A stretch of DNA of 64,000 nucleotides from Dehalococcoidia bacterium (lineage in GTDB: Bacteria > Chloroflexota > Dehalococcoidia > SpSt-223). Made by a program: the position numbers and the translations under genes. Location of the stretch: the NCBI GenBank assembly GCA_026003895.1, contig BPIC01000002.1:186001-250000 (forward strand). The letters run 5' to 3'. This document shows, piece by piece, positions 42,482 to 50,585 of this stretch; position 1 is the stretch's first letter; each line of letters opens with the position of its first letter. The notes under the pieces were generated by a model. The model made no database searches, was not told the origin of the DNA, and saw only the letters and a list, made by a program, of their open reading frames with translations.

Positions 42482-43339
42482 CGTCTCCTCCCTCTCGCTC
42501 GTCGGGTGTCTCGCCTCCAGCTCCTGCAGCTGGCCGCCGCGCAACGGCTCGCCTGCCGGCGCCGCACGCTCCAGCGCCATCGCCGCCCCAGCCACCGGCA
42601 GCTGATAGCGCGCGGCGACCCAGCCGAGCGCCGCCGGCGGGAGCGCGCGCTCGGCCACCAGCCGATACGCTTTCTCGATCGCCGCGCCGGGCGTCGCGCC
42701 GTCATAGACCAGCGACCATTCCGACAGCCGGGCATCCTCGATCTCGCCGATCGCGATCACCTGCTCGCCCGACTCGGTCGTCACCGGCTGACCCGGAAAA
42801 TGTGGACAGGTCGTCTCCCAGCCGAACATGTCGACGCCGCAGATCGAACAGATGGTGCGTCCGCCGTAAAACCCCACCGAGACGTCCCGATAGATGCCGC
42901 CCTGAATGCCGGCGATGATGTCGTCGGTCGTCACCTCACCGACGGTGAGCCCGGCGAGGATATAGCCATCGGCGACGACACGCGGCTGTTTGCCGCCGAC
43001 GAGCCGCCCGCGGACACTGCGCCCGATCGGCAGCTGGTCGACCCGGTGGCTGTACAGGATCGCCACCCCCGCCGAGGCATCCTCGGCGAACCGTTTCAAT
43101 GTGCTCAGCCGCATCCGCGTGCCGTAGGCATCGACCGCGGCCGTGCTGATCGTCGCGGTGAGGAAAAACGGCGGATGCGCCGCAAACACCTCAGGGTCGG
43201 GCGCCTGCTGGCGCGCGAGCGCCACCAGCTCCTCCGGCGGCTGCGGCACCGCGCGCACCGTCGCTGGCACCGCCAGCCGCCCGGACCACGCCGCAGCGCC
43301 AGGCATCACGAGCGGCTGGTCATGGTCATCGCGAATCAT
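42029..43339 (-). CDS. prohead maturation protease fused to scaffold
   Basis: A 436-residue protein combining an S78/herpesvirus-protease-like domain (residues about 30-230) and a helical scaffold domain. Likely catalytic His is in LYSHRVDQLPIGR and Ser in YRDVSVGFYGG. An insertion right after the Ser holds CSICGVD and CPHFPG, a possible zinc site. The C-terminal 150 residues (LLRLRAEVDRLTPLAAQGEA) are scaffold-like. ATG at 43339 has GGGAGGACCGC upstream; 13 bp overlap the small gene at 43326. Confidence 0.83.
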   Translation of the reverse strand: MIRDDHDQPLVMPGAAAWSGRLAVPATVRAVPQPPEELVALARQQAPDPEVFAAHPPFFLTATISTAAVDAYGTRMRLSTLKRFAEDASAGVAILYSHRVDQLPIGRSVRGRLVGGKQPRVVADGYILAGLTVGEVTTDDIIAGIQGGIYRDVSVGFYGGRTICSICGVDMFGWETTCPHFPGQPVTTESGEQVIAIGEIEDARLSEWSLVYDGATPGAAIEKAYRLVAERALPPAALGWVAARYQLPVAGAAMALERAAPAGEPLRGGQLQELEARHPTSEREETMREEMAIHDPPPAGRDHPIEPAEREQVRRALARVQAPATATVEWLADELLRLRAEVDRLTPLAAQGEAYREQLIEDRVRAAVRLHGPEVAVEALRAKCRKLTLDEIRAEIAADTAAADRLFAGGRQTIEDDPPAVGGPTRRRPPDRAFAI

Positions 43340-43487
43340 GCGGTCCTCCCTGGTCCGGCGCGCGGCGCGCGGCCGCCGGCGGTCGCGTGGGCCGCCATGG
43401 CCAGCGCCGGCGCGGGTCAAGCACGCTGAGCCACAACCGGGTCTGCCAGAACGTTCCACGATGTTCGCCGCGCGGCGCGACCGTCAT
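43326..43487 (-). CDS. very small Arg/Trp-rich ORF
   Basis: 53 residues. ATG at 43487 forms ATGA with the MuF gene stop and has GGGAGGTGGCGG upstream. Product is Arg-, Pro- and Trp-rich (LSVLDPRRRWPWRPT) with no known family. It ends inside the protease start region, so it may serve translational coupling rather than make a stable protein. Confidence 0.4.
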   Translation of the reverse strand: MTVAPRGEHRGTFWQTRLWLSVLDPRRRWPWRPTRPPAAARRAPDQGGPHDSR

Positions 43488-44173
43488 CCGCCACCTCCCG
43501 TTTTGAACAGCACGAGCGGCGCCCAGCGCGCCGCCCGGTCGAGGCAGGTCTCGCAATGCTCGGCACTGCCCAGTGTCCAGGTCGCCCGCACCACCAACTC
43601 GTCGTCCTCGAGCGCCCAATGGCATTTGCACCGCGCGCGACAGAGCGTCGACCCATCGCCCGGGTACGCCGGCAGCACCACCCGGAACGCCGCCGCCTGC
43701 CCACGCTCATACGCCCGCGTCGCGCTGTCGACATACAGCTGCGCCCGCGCCGCGATCTGGCGGGCACTCAGCTCGCCGGCCTCCACCTCGAGCGCGAACC
43801 GAAACAGACGCGCCTCCTGCTCACCGATCAGCTCCGCGATCGTTCGCCGGTCCTGGTCGGTCAGCTGCGATCGGCCACCGCGTCCGAACGCGTACTGGAC
43901 GATCGTCGTCTGGGCGATCTCCCAGCGCATCGCCGCATACCACGCTGCCGTCGGTAGGTCGCCAGCCAGCAGGCGATCGGTCACCAGCGCGATGTCGGCG
44001 CGCCGACGCTCGAGGAAATCGTCGCGCAGCTCGACCATCGCCGTCGCCGAGAGAAACCGCCCCGAGCGGAGGTCGCGATAGCGATGCGCCCGCGTGTCGT
44101 ACGCCCAGGGCGATCCCCCCGCCGCCGGTGCCTCACGCAGGTCCAGCAGCGGGTCGAGCGCGATCGTCGTCAC
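43484..44173 (-). CDS. MuF-like minor head protein
   Basis: 229 residues. The C-terminal motif CRARCKCHWAL followed by HCETCLDRA matches the MuF/SPP1 gp7 head morphogenesis domain. Upstream helices (LRDDFLERRRADIALV) are portal-binding-like. Located between portal and protease, as in SPP1-type heads; 4-bp overlap with the portal stop. Confidence 0.82.
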   Translation of the reverse strand: MTTIALDPLLDLREAPAAGGSPWAYDTRAHRYRDLRSGRFLSATAMVELRDDFLERRRADIALVTDRLLAGDLPTAAWYAAMRWEIAQTTIVQYAFGRGGRSQLTDQDRRTIAELIGEQEARLFRFALEVEAGELSARQIAARAQLYVDSATRAYERGQAAAFRVVLPAYPGDGSTLCRARCKCHWALEDDELVVRATWTLGSAEHCETCLDRAARWAPLVLFKTGGGG

Positions 44174-45774
44174 TCGTCGCCGACCGCCGTGGCATCGAGC
44201 AGGCCGCGAAACCGCTCAGGCATCACCCGGTCCCAGAGGGTGACGGCGGCCGCGATCTCATCGTCCGTCACCGTGTCGCGCGGCTCCGGCGGCCGGATCG
44301 GCGGCCCCGGCCGCGGCCGGAACGGAATCAGGCGTCCGCCACGCCGGTCGTCACCAGCCAGCGCGCGGTCCGCCCCCGGGTCGGCATTGACGACCGGCAC
44401 CGCCGGCAGCTCGACCGCTGTCCGTGGCGCTGGCGCCGCCGGCGGCCGGCCCGTCACCTCGAGGCTCGCCTCCTCGTGGCTGATCCAGCCGGCCTCATAT
44501 TTCGCGATCGCGTTCGCGATGCGCGCCGCCTCCGTCTGGGCATCGCGCAACATCTCCGCGGCGCGGAGCTCGGCAAACCGAAAGCGCACGACCGCCGGAA
44601 TGCCCTGCGCCTGCAGCGCCAGGCCCAGCAGCTCCTCGAGCGTCGACTCGGCATGGTGCTGGATCGATTTGATGCCCGCGACGTGGATCTCCCACTGGCG
44701 GTTGGCGTTTGCCTCGCTGACACCATCAGTCGTGCCCATCAGCATCGGCATGGTTTTCAGCGCGCGCATCGCCAGCCGCTCGAGCGAGGTGAGCACCCGG
44801 TCGATGCCGCCGATGCTCGCGGCGTCGACCGCGCCGACCGGCCGATTGACCTTCACCACGTTGCTGTGCACAAACGCATCGTCCGGCTCCAGCGCCTGAT
44901 AGGCCCGTTTCACCTGATCGGTCAGCTCCTCGACCCACGCCTGCCACGCCGCCGGGTCCTCCCGCAGCTGCGGCATCGCCTCGGCGAGCTGCGTCAGGTC
45001 GATCTCGAGGTCGAGCCGCGTGTAGCCCTGTTGCGCCACCACGCGCCGCAGGTCGTGCAGCAGCCCGAGCAGAAACAGCGTCGTGAACAGCGCCGGGGTA
45101 ATGAGCGGCCGGCCGTAGGGCGAGCCTGGCAACGGGTCGATCGGCACATAGCGCACGGTGGGCCGGTCGAGCGGCACGAACCGCCCGTGCTGCAGCTGCC
45201 CCAACTGCCACACCTGCCCACGCACCGGGTCAGCGACCATCCGAAATCGCGCCGTGAACGGGTCCGGCACCACCAGATCAACCGGCCGCCGCCCCGCCGC
45301 ATCGAGCACCAGCTCGACAAACAGCGCGCCACGCAGAAACGCGCTCAGGAACAGCCTGCCCCAGACGACATCGCATGAGCCATACTGCCGACGGAGGTCG
45401 GCGAGGAACGCGTCGAGCGCAGCCTGCCCCCGCTCGTCCGGTTCCTGGCTACCCGGGCGCAGCGCCTGCGCAGTCCAGCCTGGGTTCGTCAGCCGGAGAA
45501 AATCGAACAGCGCGCGGCTGACATCGGGCGACCAGTCGGCGAGCAGCTCGACCAGCCGCTGCGGCGAGAGGGCAGCGAGCGTCCGGCTGTCGAGCAGCGC
45601 CAGCGACCACGGCCGCTCGGCGTCCGGCGGCGGCACGAGCGCGAGCGGTGCGAGCCCGAACCACCCGTGGTCGACCGTGACCCGGCCTCCGGCAAGCGCC
45701 CGCGCCCGCGGGGGCGGCGACGACGGCCGCGGCGCCCGTCCACCGAGCGCTCGGAGGCGATCGCGCACGCTCAC
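44170..45774 (-). CDS. phage portal protein
   Basis: 534 residues forming the dodecameric DNA gate. Shows portal hallmarks: LFLSAFLRGALFVELVL, RYVPIDPLPGSPYGRPLI, a long helical part, MLMGTTDGVSEANANRQWEI and a C-terminal helical crown. GTG at 45774 overlaps the terminase stop; the open frame continues further upstream but is terminase shadow. Confidence 0.88.
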   Translation of the reverse strand: MSVRDRLRALGGRAPRPSSPPPRARALAGGRVTVDHGWFGLAPLALVPPPDAERPWSLALLDSRTLAALSPQRLVELLADWSPDVSRALFDFLRLTNPGWTAQALRPGSQEPDERGQAALDAFLADLRRQYGSCDVVWGRLFLSAFLRGALFVELVLDAAGRRPVDLVVPDPFTARFRMVADPVRGQVWQLGQLQHGRFVPLDRPTVRYVPIDPLPGSPYGRPLITPALFTTLFLLGLLHDLRRVVAQQGYTRLDLEIDLTQLAEAMPQLREDPAAWQAWVEELTDQVKRAYQALEPDDAFVHSNVVKVNRPVGAVDAASIGGIDRVLTSLERLAMRALKTMPMLMGTTDGVSEANANRQWEIHVAGIKSIQHHAESTLEELLGLALQAQGIPAVVRFRFAELRAAEMLRDAQTEAARIANAIAKYEAGWISHEEASLEVTGRPPAAPAPRTAVELPAVPVVNADPGADRALAGDDRRGGRLIPFRPRPGPPIRPPEPRDTVTDDEIAAAVTLWDRVMPERFRGLLDATAVGDE

Positions 45775-47081
45775 GTCAGCCCCCGGCGCCGCGCGTGGTC
45801 GAGCACCAGCAGCGCCGTCGGCATCGCCGTCTGCTGCAGCTCCGTCAACGCCCAGACCAACGCATCGAGCCGGTCCGGGCTGCTGCCGCTCTCCGGCGTC
45901 CAACTGACCAACTGGTCCTCCAGCTCCACGAACAGCTCGCAGTGGCTCACCCGTCCCTGCTCATAGAGCGCCGCCACCGGCTCGGCCCGCACCTGTTTGC
46001 CACGACTGGCGTGCACCGCGCGATACGGCACCGTCGGCCGCAGCGTCCGCAGCACCGTCTCGACGAGATCGCCGCCGTTGTTCACCTCAGCGACGATCCG
46101 GTCGGCGCGGTAGCGGTCGTACGCTGCCAACGCCCGCTGCGCCCACTCGGTCGGCGTCGTTCGGCAGGAGAGGTCCGCCAGGACATAGTGCCGTCCGTCG
46201 ACGCCGAGGCCGGCGACGATGATGCCCGTTTCGTCGGCACCGGGCGCCGTCGTCACCGCCGGGTCGATCGCGACAACAACTCGGCGCAGTTCGGGCGCCG
46301 GCCGGCGGTCCTCGAACCACGCCCGTTTCCAGAGCGCCCCGGGCACATCGTCGAGCAGCTCCCCGAGCAGCTCCTGGCGCCCGAGCCGCGTCCCGTGGTA
46401 TTGCTGCTGCCAGCTCGCCAGCGCCAGCGGGTCGAGGTGATCGGCGTTGTCAAACGTGCTGCCGCGTGTCACCACGACGCCCGGCAGCGCAATCACCGCC
46501 CGATAGAGCGCGGTCGGCCGCGGCGTCGTCGTCACCACGATCCGCGTGTCGGTCCCCAGCCGCGTCCCGAGCAGCAGATTGTCCCACGCCTCGCGATAGC
46601 GCCAGCTCGCGAGCTCATCGCACCAAGCGACATGCTGCTGCGGCCCGCGCAACCGGTTCGGCTCCACCGCCGGATAGACGTCGATCCGGCTCCCGTTGCG
46701 CAACAGCAGCTCACCGAGCGAGCGGTTCCAGCGAACTACCTCGCGCGGCGGCAGGATCGCGAGCAAGCCCGACTCCCCCTCGACACAGACGTCACGCCCG
46801 TCCTCGAACGTCCGCGCCACGACCGCCGCCCGCGTCCCAGGTCGACAGAGCACCCACTGTTTCACAAATTCAGCGCCGGTTCGGGTTTTGCCCCAGCCGC
46901 GCCCCGCCTGGATCACCCAGATACGCCACGGGTCAGGCGGCGGCAGCTGCTCCGGACGCGCCCAAAACCGCCAGTCATACAGCAGCGTTTCCGCCACCGC
47001 CGGCGGCAGCTCCTGGACCACGCGCTGCCGCACCTCTGGCGCCACCGTCAACAGCCGCTCACGCAGCAGCCCCGTCGTCAT
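45771..47081 (-). CDS. terL: terminase large subunit
   Basis: 436 residues. ATPase domain with Walker A-type QAGRGWGKT near residue 60 and Walker B region HVAWCDELASW near 150. Nuclease domain with VVAIDPAVTTAPGADETG (first Asp), IVAEVNNGGDLVETVL and SPDRLDALVWALTEL (late Asp). Cuts and packages phage DNA. 4-bp overlap with the small subunit. Confidence 0.93.
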   Translation of the reverse strand: MTTGLLRERLLTVAPEVRQRVVQELPPAVAETLLYDWRFWARPEQLPPPDPWRIWVIQAGRGWGKTRTGAEFVKQWVLCRPGTRAAVVARTFEDGRDVCVEGESGLLAILPPREVVRWNRSLGELLLRNGSRIDVYPAVEPNRLRGPQQHVAWCDELASWRYREAWDNLLLGTRLGTDTRIVVTTTPRPTALYRAVIALPGVVVTRGSTFDNADHLDPLALASWQQQYHGTRLGRQELLGELLDDVPGALWKRAWFEDRRPAPELRRVVVAIDPAVTTAPGADETGIIVAGLGVDGRHYVLADLSCRTTPTEWAQRALAAYDRYRADRIVAEVNNGGDLVETVLRTLRPTVPYRAVHASRGKQVRAEPVAALYEQGRVSHCELFVELEDQLVSWTPESGSSPDRLDALVWALTELQQTAMPTALLVLDHARRRGLT

Positions 47082-47518
47082 CCCGTCTGTCGCTCACGCT
47101 CACGGCGCAGCTGCCGGCGGGCCGCCAACTCATCCAACCGCCGCGCCAGCTCCTCGCGCGCCGCATCCGCCGTCACCATCTCCGTCCGCGCCGTGACCTC
47201 CCCCTCCTCGAGCCGCCGTTTGTCGATCAGCACCCCGACCGCCACCGCCCACGCCTGCAACTGCGCCGGTTTCGTCACCGTCGGCAGCAGCTCGAGCGCA
47301 TGCGTGAACGCGCGGTTCAGCACCTCCAGCCGACGCGCGCGGTCATAGTCCGCACGTTTTTTTGGCGCTGGCGCTCGTTCACGGGCGAGCCCACGCGTCA
47401 GTTTCGCCACCACGCCGACGCTGACGCCAAATTGGGCGGCAGCCTGGCGCACGCTGGCACCAGATCGGACGGCGTCGATGATCGCGGTGCGCTGGTCGGC
47501 GGGGAGTGGAGGAGGCAT
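47078..47518 (-). CDS. terS: terminase small subunit
   Basis: 146 residues. An N-terminal helix-turn-helix (RTAIIDAVRSGASVRQAAAQ, FGVSVGVVAKL) for pac/cos recognition is followed by a helical oligomerisation region. ATG at 47518 gives a clean HTH start; no strong ribosome binding site. First gene of the leftward late operon. Confidence 0.8.
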   Translation of the reverse strand: MPPPLPADQRTAIIDAVRSGASVRQAAAQFGVSVGVVAKLTRGLARERAPAPKKRADYDRARRLEVLNRAFTHALELLPTVTKPAQLQAWAVAVGVLIDKRRLEEGEVTARTEMVTADAAREELARRLDELAARRQLRRERERQTG

Positions 47519-47535
47519 CGTCGCCAGAATCACAA

Positions 47536-47569
47536 CTGCCGCCGGCCCTCGCAGGGCAGACGGCGGCAG
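47536..47569 (-). promoter_or_regulatory. long hairpin in the late-operon leader
   Basis: Nested inverted repeats, CTGCCGCCG / CGGCGGCAG outside and GCCCT / AGGGC inside with a 3-nt loop. On the late transcript it would form the very 5' end, ending 18 bp before the terS start. May stabilise the mRNA or be an antitermination/regulatory site. Confidence 0.65.
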
Positions 47570-47578
47570 CCTACCACA

Positions 47579-47584
47579 ACTATA
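47579..47584 (-). promoter_or_regulatory. candidate late promoter (extended -10)
   Basis: On the minus strand TGC-TATAGT forms an extended -10 box; no good -35 box is visible 16-18 bp upstream, so an activator may be needed. A start near 47572 would leave the hairpin at 47536-47569 as the leader. Confidence 0.55.
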
Positions 47585-47631
47585 GCACAAAACGCGCCAC
47601 AGCGTAACGCATTGGTCGAACTGTCGCGGGT

Positions 47632-48291
47632 ATGATGCAATGCATGCAGATCATGCAGACCGATCGGTCCCAGGCTGGGCGCTATACCGCGGCGTATGTG
47701 CGGTTCTGTCTCGCGCACTATCGGTGCGACCTCCGCGCGCCGGACCGGCCGCGGTTTCCTGGCGCCTGTATGGGGGTGCGGTTCGAGGATGCGCCCGGAC
47801 GACGTGGGCGGCGGGCGCATGGTGGGTTCGAGGCGGCGACGGCTGTGGCAGCGGATATCGCGCGGGCGCTGCGGGCACTGGCGAGTGACCGCCTGCTCGC
47901 GGCGGGGGCGGCGGCGATCATCTGGCGAGGACCAGGGGCGGTCGATGCCGACGGACGCCCGCGACGGTGGCCTGGGCCGGGGCAGACGGTGCCGTGGGCG
48001 GTGATTGCTCGGCGGTTTCGGCTCGCGCGTCGGCCGCTGATCGCCGCCGCCAGCGATGCGGTCGAGTGGATGGCGCGGTGGCTCAACGGCGAACGGATGA
48101 TCACGCCGCCGCGATCACAGGCGGCGATTCGCGCAGGAGCAGCGCGGCGTCACGGTGCTGCTGCGGGTGGAGGCGTCGTGGCACGCGTCGGTCTGGGCGC
48201 TCACACTCCCGGAGATGCCGACGCGGGTCGAGCTCCGCGGCTCGCCGCTGCGCGGGCCGATGCGTCCGCTCCCAGTGCGGCTGTGGTTTAG
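47632..48291 (+). CDS. hypothetical protein, probably frameshifted near its end
   Basis: Rightward gene opposite to the flanking late and lysogeny genes. Residues 1-155 look like real protein (YTAAYVRFCLAHYRCDLRAP ... DAVEWMARWLNGERM). After about 48100 the frame becomes Ala/Gly-rich filler while the frame one base ahead (48101-48418) becomes protein-like. Several ATG codons lie close together at the start (47632, 47635, 47644, 47653), so the start is uncertain. Unknown function; may be part of the lysogeny block. Confidence 0.55.
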   Translation: MMQCMQIMQTDRSQAGRYTAAYVRFCLAHYRCDLRAPDRPRFPGACMGVRFEDAPGRRGRRAHGGFEAATAVAADIARALRALASDRLLAAGAAAIIWRGPGAVDADGRPRRWPGPGQTVPWAVIARRFRLARRPLIAAASDAVEWMARWLNGERMITPPRSQAAIRAGAARRHGAAAGGGVVARVGLGAHTPGDADAGRAPRLAAARADASAPSAAVV

Positions 48292-48418
48292 CGACGGGAG
48301 CGAGACGACAGCCGAGGCGCACTGTCAGCTGGACGAGGGATTTTGGACGACCAAACGCCAGCCGGACGCGCCGCTCCGGGCGACGATCATCGCCCCGTCG
48401 CGACCAGCGCGACCGTGA
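48155..48418 (+). CDS. hypothetical protein or detached C-terminus of the preceding gene
   Basis: 87 residues from a GTG at 48155, +1 relative to the gene at 47632. It reads as a beta-rich domain (VLLRVEASWHASVWALTLP, RLWFSDGSETTAEAHCQL). The frame is open from 48101, just after a TGA at 48098, and lacks a good ribosome binding site. It therefore looks like the true C-terminal part of the upstream gene after a frame change, or a coupled second gene. Confidence 0.5.
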   Translation: MLLRVEASWHASVWALTLPEMPTRVELRGSPLRGPMRPLPVRLWFSDGSETTAEAHCQLDEGFWTTKRQPDAPLRATIIAPSRPARP

Positions 48419-48439
48419 GGCGACCGTCGCCGCGATCGC

Positions 48440-49207
48440 TTAGGCCGGCGCGATCGCGATGGTGGCGACCACCTGCGCCGCGCCACAGCTGACGGTGACG
48501 CGTCCGATGCCTGGCCGCGTGCTCGGACCGATATTCCACGTCCACATCACGCGGCCGCCATCGTCCGAGCGGCGCGCGCCGAGGCCGGACGCCTGACTGC
48601 GGGTGCCGGCCGGCGTGACGTACTCGATTGTACAGAGCACGTGTGGCGCGGTCTGGGCGACGACCATGGCCCGTCCCCCTGGCGGAGCGCCAATGACCGC
48701 TACGATCTCGAGAGGCACCTCGGTCGTCTCGTCGCGCTGGCAGGCGCCCCACAACCCAGTCTGCGTCTCACGCGCCGCGCGTTCCGCCTCGAGCAGCGCT
48801 GCCGTCCAGCGGACATCGGGAGGAAACGTACTGACCCTCGCGTAGCCCCCACGAACGAGCGCGTCGTTGACGAACGTCCCGTCGGTCGTCCAGACGTAGC
48901 GCAGCAGTCGACCGAACTGGTCACGGTCCGTGACATCGCGCTCGAGCAGCACCGTCGCCCCGGCGGGGAGCAGTGCTGCGGCGAACGCCGCCGCCTCCTC
49001 GCCAAAACACTCCGGGTCGCGGCCGTGTTCCGGCGCGTTGATGCCGATGAGGCGAACCACCTCGCGCTGGTCGTCGACCAGAACGACGAGCGTATCGCCG
49101 TCGACGACCGAGACCACAACCGCTGGCTGTGCATCCGGTGGCGCGGCGCGAGACGGCGCCGCACAGCCAACGAGCAGCAGCAGCGCAACGAGGAGGCGGC
49201 TAGCCAA
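48440..49207 (-). CDS. lipoprotein thermonuclease-like protein with C-terminal Ig-like domain
   Basis: 255 residues. The lipobox (LLLLVGC, Cys at residue 15) predicts membrane anchoring outside the cell. Residues 30-160 form a staphylococcal-nuclease domain with DGDTLVV, RLIGINAPE, and DRDQFGRLLRYVW containing the usual Asp, Arg and Glu catalytic set. The last 90 residues (VTPAGTRSQASG, GRVMWTWNIG) match the C-terminal domain of the next gene. Expressed beside the repressor, it could degrade incoming DNA at the surface (inference). Confidence 0.82.
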   Translation of the reverse strand: MASRLLVALLLLVGCAAPSRAAPPDAQPAVVVSVVDGDTLVVLVDDQREVVRLIGINAPEHGRDPECFGEEAAAFAAALLPAGATVLLERDVTDRDQFGRLLRYVWTTDGTFVNDALVRGGYARVSTFPPDVRWTAALLEAERAARETQTGLWGACQRDETTEVPLEIVAVIGAPPGGRAMVVAQTAPHVLCTIEYVTPAGTRSQASGLGARRSDDGGRVMWTWNIGPSTRPGIGRVTVSCGAAQVVATIAIAPA

Positions 49208-49904
49208 TGCTGATGCCCGTCGTTGCCGAGACGCCGTCGCAGGTAACGGTGACGGTGCCCGTGCCAGGGCGTGTTGCCGTGCCGATCACCCAGCTCCACG
49301 ACACCCGTCCCTGGCTGTCCGCCGTGCGCGGCACCAGCCCCTGCGCCGTGCTGCGCGTCCCCGCCGGCGTGAAATACACGATCGAGCAGGACGCGAACGG
49401 CGACGTTTGGACAGAGACGGCGGCGATGCCGCCCGGCCGGCCGCCACGCACACTGGTGAACGTCACGCCGCTGGGCGCTGCCGGTGGCGCGGGAGGCACG
49501 ACTGCCGGCGGCGCTGCCGGCGCAACCGGCGCGAGCCGGAGCTGTTGGAGACCGCGCGCTGCCGATTTGCTGTAGGACACGCCGAGCGGGCAGGAGAACG
49601 GCACCCACGAGTACTGGCCGTCGGACCACTGGGTGACGTACTCGATGCAGCCGTTCGCCGCGCGCTGGGGATAGCCGCGCACCGCGGTCAGCGTGCCGAT
49701 CTGCGCGACACCACCACGACAATCCCAGACCGTCGAGGTGTACGACCCATCGGACCACTGCGCGACATACTCGACACAGCCCGTCAGGCCGACCTCAGGA
49801 TAGCCGCGCACCCAGACGACCCCCGCCTGGGCACTGACAGTCTCGAACGACCAGGCGCCACCGAGGATGAGCACGAGAACCGCGAACAACACGCGACGGA
49901 TCAT
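49200..49904 (-). CDS. secreted protein with duplicated motif and Ig-like domain
   Basis: 234 residues with a signal peptide (VLFAVLVLILGG, cleavage near VSAQA). Two copies of a 45-residue unit share RGYP, GC(V/I)EYV(A/T)QWSDG and a Cys-ended strand. A Pro-rich linker leads to an 80-residue domain (FTPAGTRSTAQG, RVSWSWVIGTATRPGTG) shared with the nuclease lipoprotein it overlaps by 8 bp. Could pair with it on the cell surface; function unknown. Confidence 0.7.
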   Translation of the reverse strand: MIRRVLFAVLVLILGGAWSFETVSAQAGVVWVRGYPEVGLTGCVEYVAQWSDGSYTSTVWDCRGGVAQIGTLTAVRGYPQRAANGCIEYVTQWSDGQYSWVPFSCPLGVSYSKSAARGLQQLRLAPVAPAAPPAVVPPAPPAAPSGVTFTSVRGGRPGGIAAVSVQTSPFASCSIVYFTPAGTRSTAQGLVPRTADSQGRVSWSWVIGTATRPGTGTVTVTCDGVSATTGISIG

Positions 49905-49952
49905 GATCCCCTCCAGACACTGGTGTTGCGCATGCTTCTCCGCCTCATCGGG

Positions 49953-50582
49953 TCAGACTCTGGGATCACAGCGGTCAGTCGGCGCCTGCCGCACGATCAC
50001 CGGGATGTCCGCGGTGCTGACGACCAGCAACCGCGGCACGTGATCAGGGCCGGCGTCCGGCCCCATCGTGAGACTGACCAACCACGACAGGGCCGAGCAG
50101 AGATTCACCAGCTGTTGCCGCTCCAACGCCTCCCCGTCACGCTCGAGGGCGACGACCACGATGGCACGGTCGCCCTCCACCCGCAGATCCTCGATGAACC
50201 GCCACCACGAGGTCTGAACGGGCGGCGGCGAGGCAAAATTCAGCCGAGCGTCCTCCCGGAACTGCTCCGTGAGGCGCTGGTCACGCGCGACCCGCGCCTC
50301 GACCGTTGCTGTCGACTGCGCGTCGCGGGCAACGGCTGTTGCGGTTCGCGCCGCCCGCGCCGCCTCGTCGCCCGCGGCCCGGGCCAGCGCCGTGGCGGTT
50401 CGTCCGGCGGCAACCTGGGCCGCGCGCTCCTCGCTGATCTCGCTGCGATCCAGCAGCACGAGCGCGATCTGGAGCCCGAGCAGCGCCACGGTCAGGACAA
50501 CCAGTCCGAGAACCAGCGTAACACATCCCGCGACGAGACCTCGCTGGCCCTGATTGCGCGGCGCGGTGTCCCTCGCCAGCAT
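49953..50582 (-). CDS. membrane-anchored coiled-coil protein
   Basis: 209 residues. One membrane helix near residues 16-42 (CVTLVLGLVVLTVALLGLQI) and a long Ala/Arg/Glu coiled coil (residues 50-105) are followed by a beta-rich C-terminal domain with two Cys. Lies 3 bp from the repressor gene and is probably co-expressed in the lysogen. A superinfection-exclusion role is possible but unproven. Confidence 0.65.
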   Translation of the reverse strand: MLARDTAPRNQGQRGLVAGCVTLVLGLVVLTVALLGLQIALVLLDRSEISEERAAQVAAGRTATALARAAGDEAARAARTATAVARDAQSTATVEARVARDQRLTEQFREDARLNFASPPPVQTSWWRFIEDLRVEGDRAIVVVALERDGEALERQQLVNLCSALSWLVSLTMGPDAGPDHVPRLLVVSTADIPVIVRQAPTDRCDPRV

Positions 50583-50585
50583 GCG

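Noticed and set aside
43417..43767. 116-codon leftward frame over the MuF C-terminus
   Set aside because: Arg/Gly-rich shadow; the MuF frame carries the conserved Cys motif.
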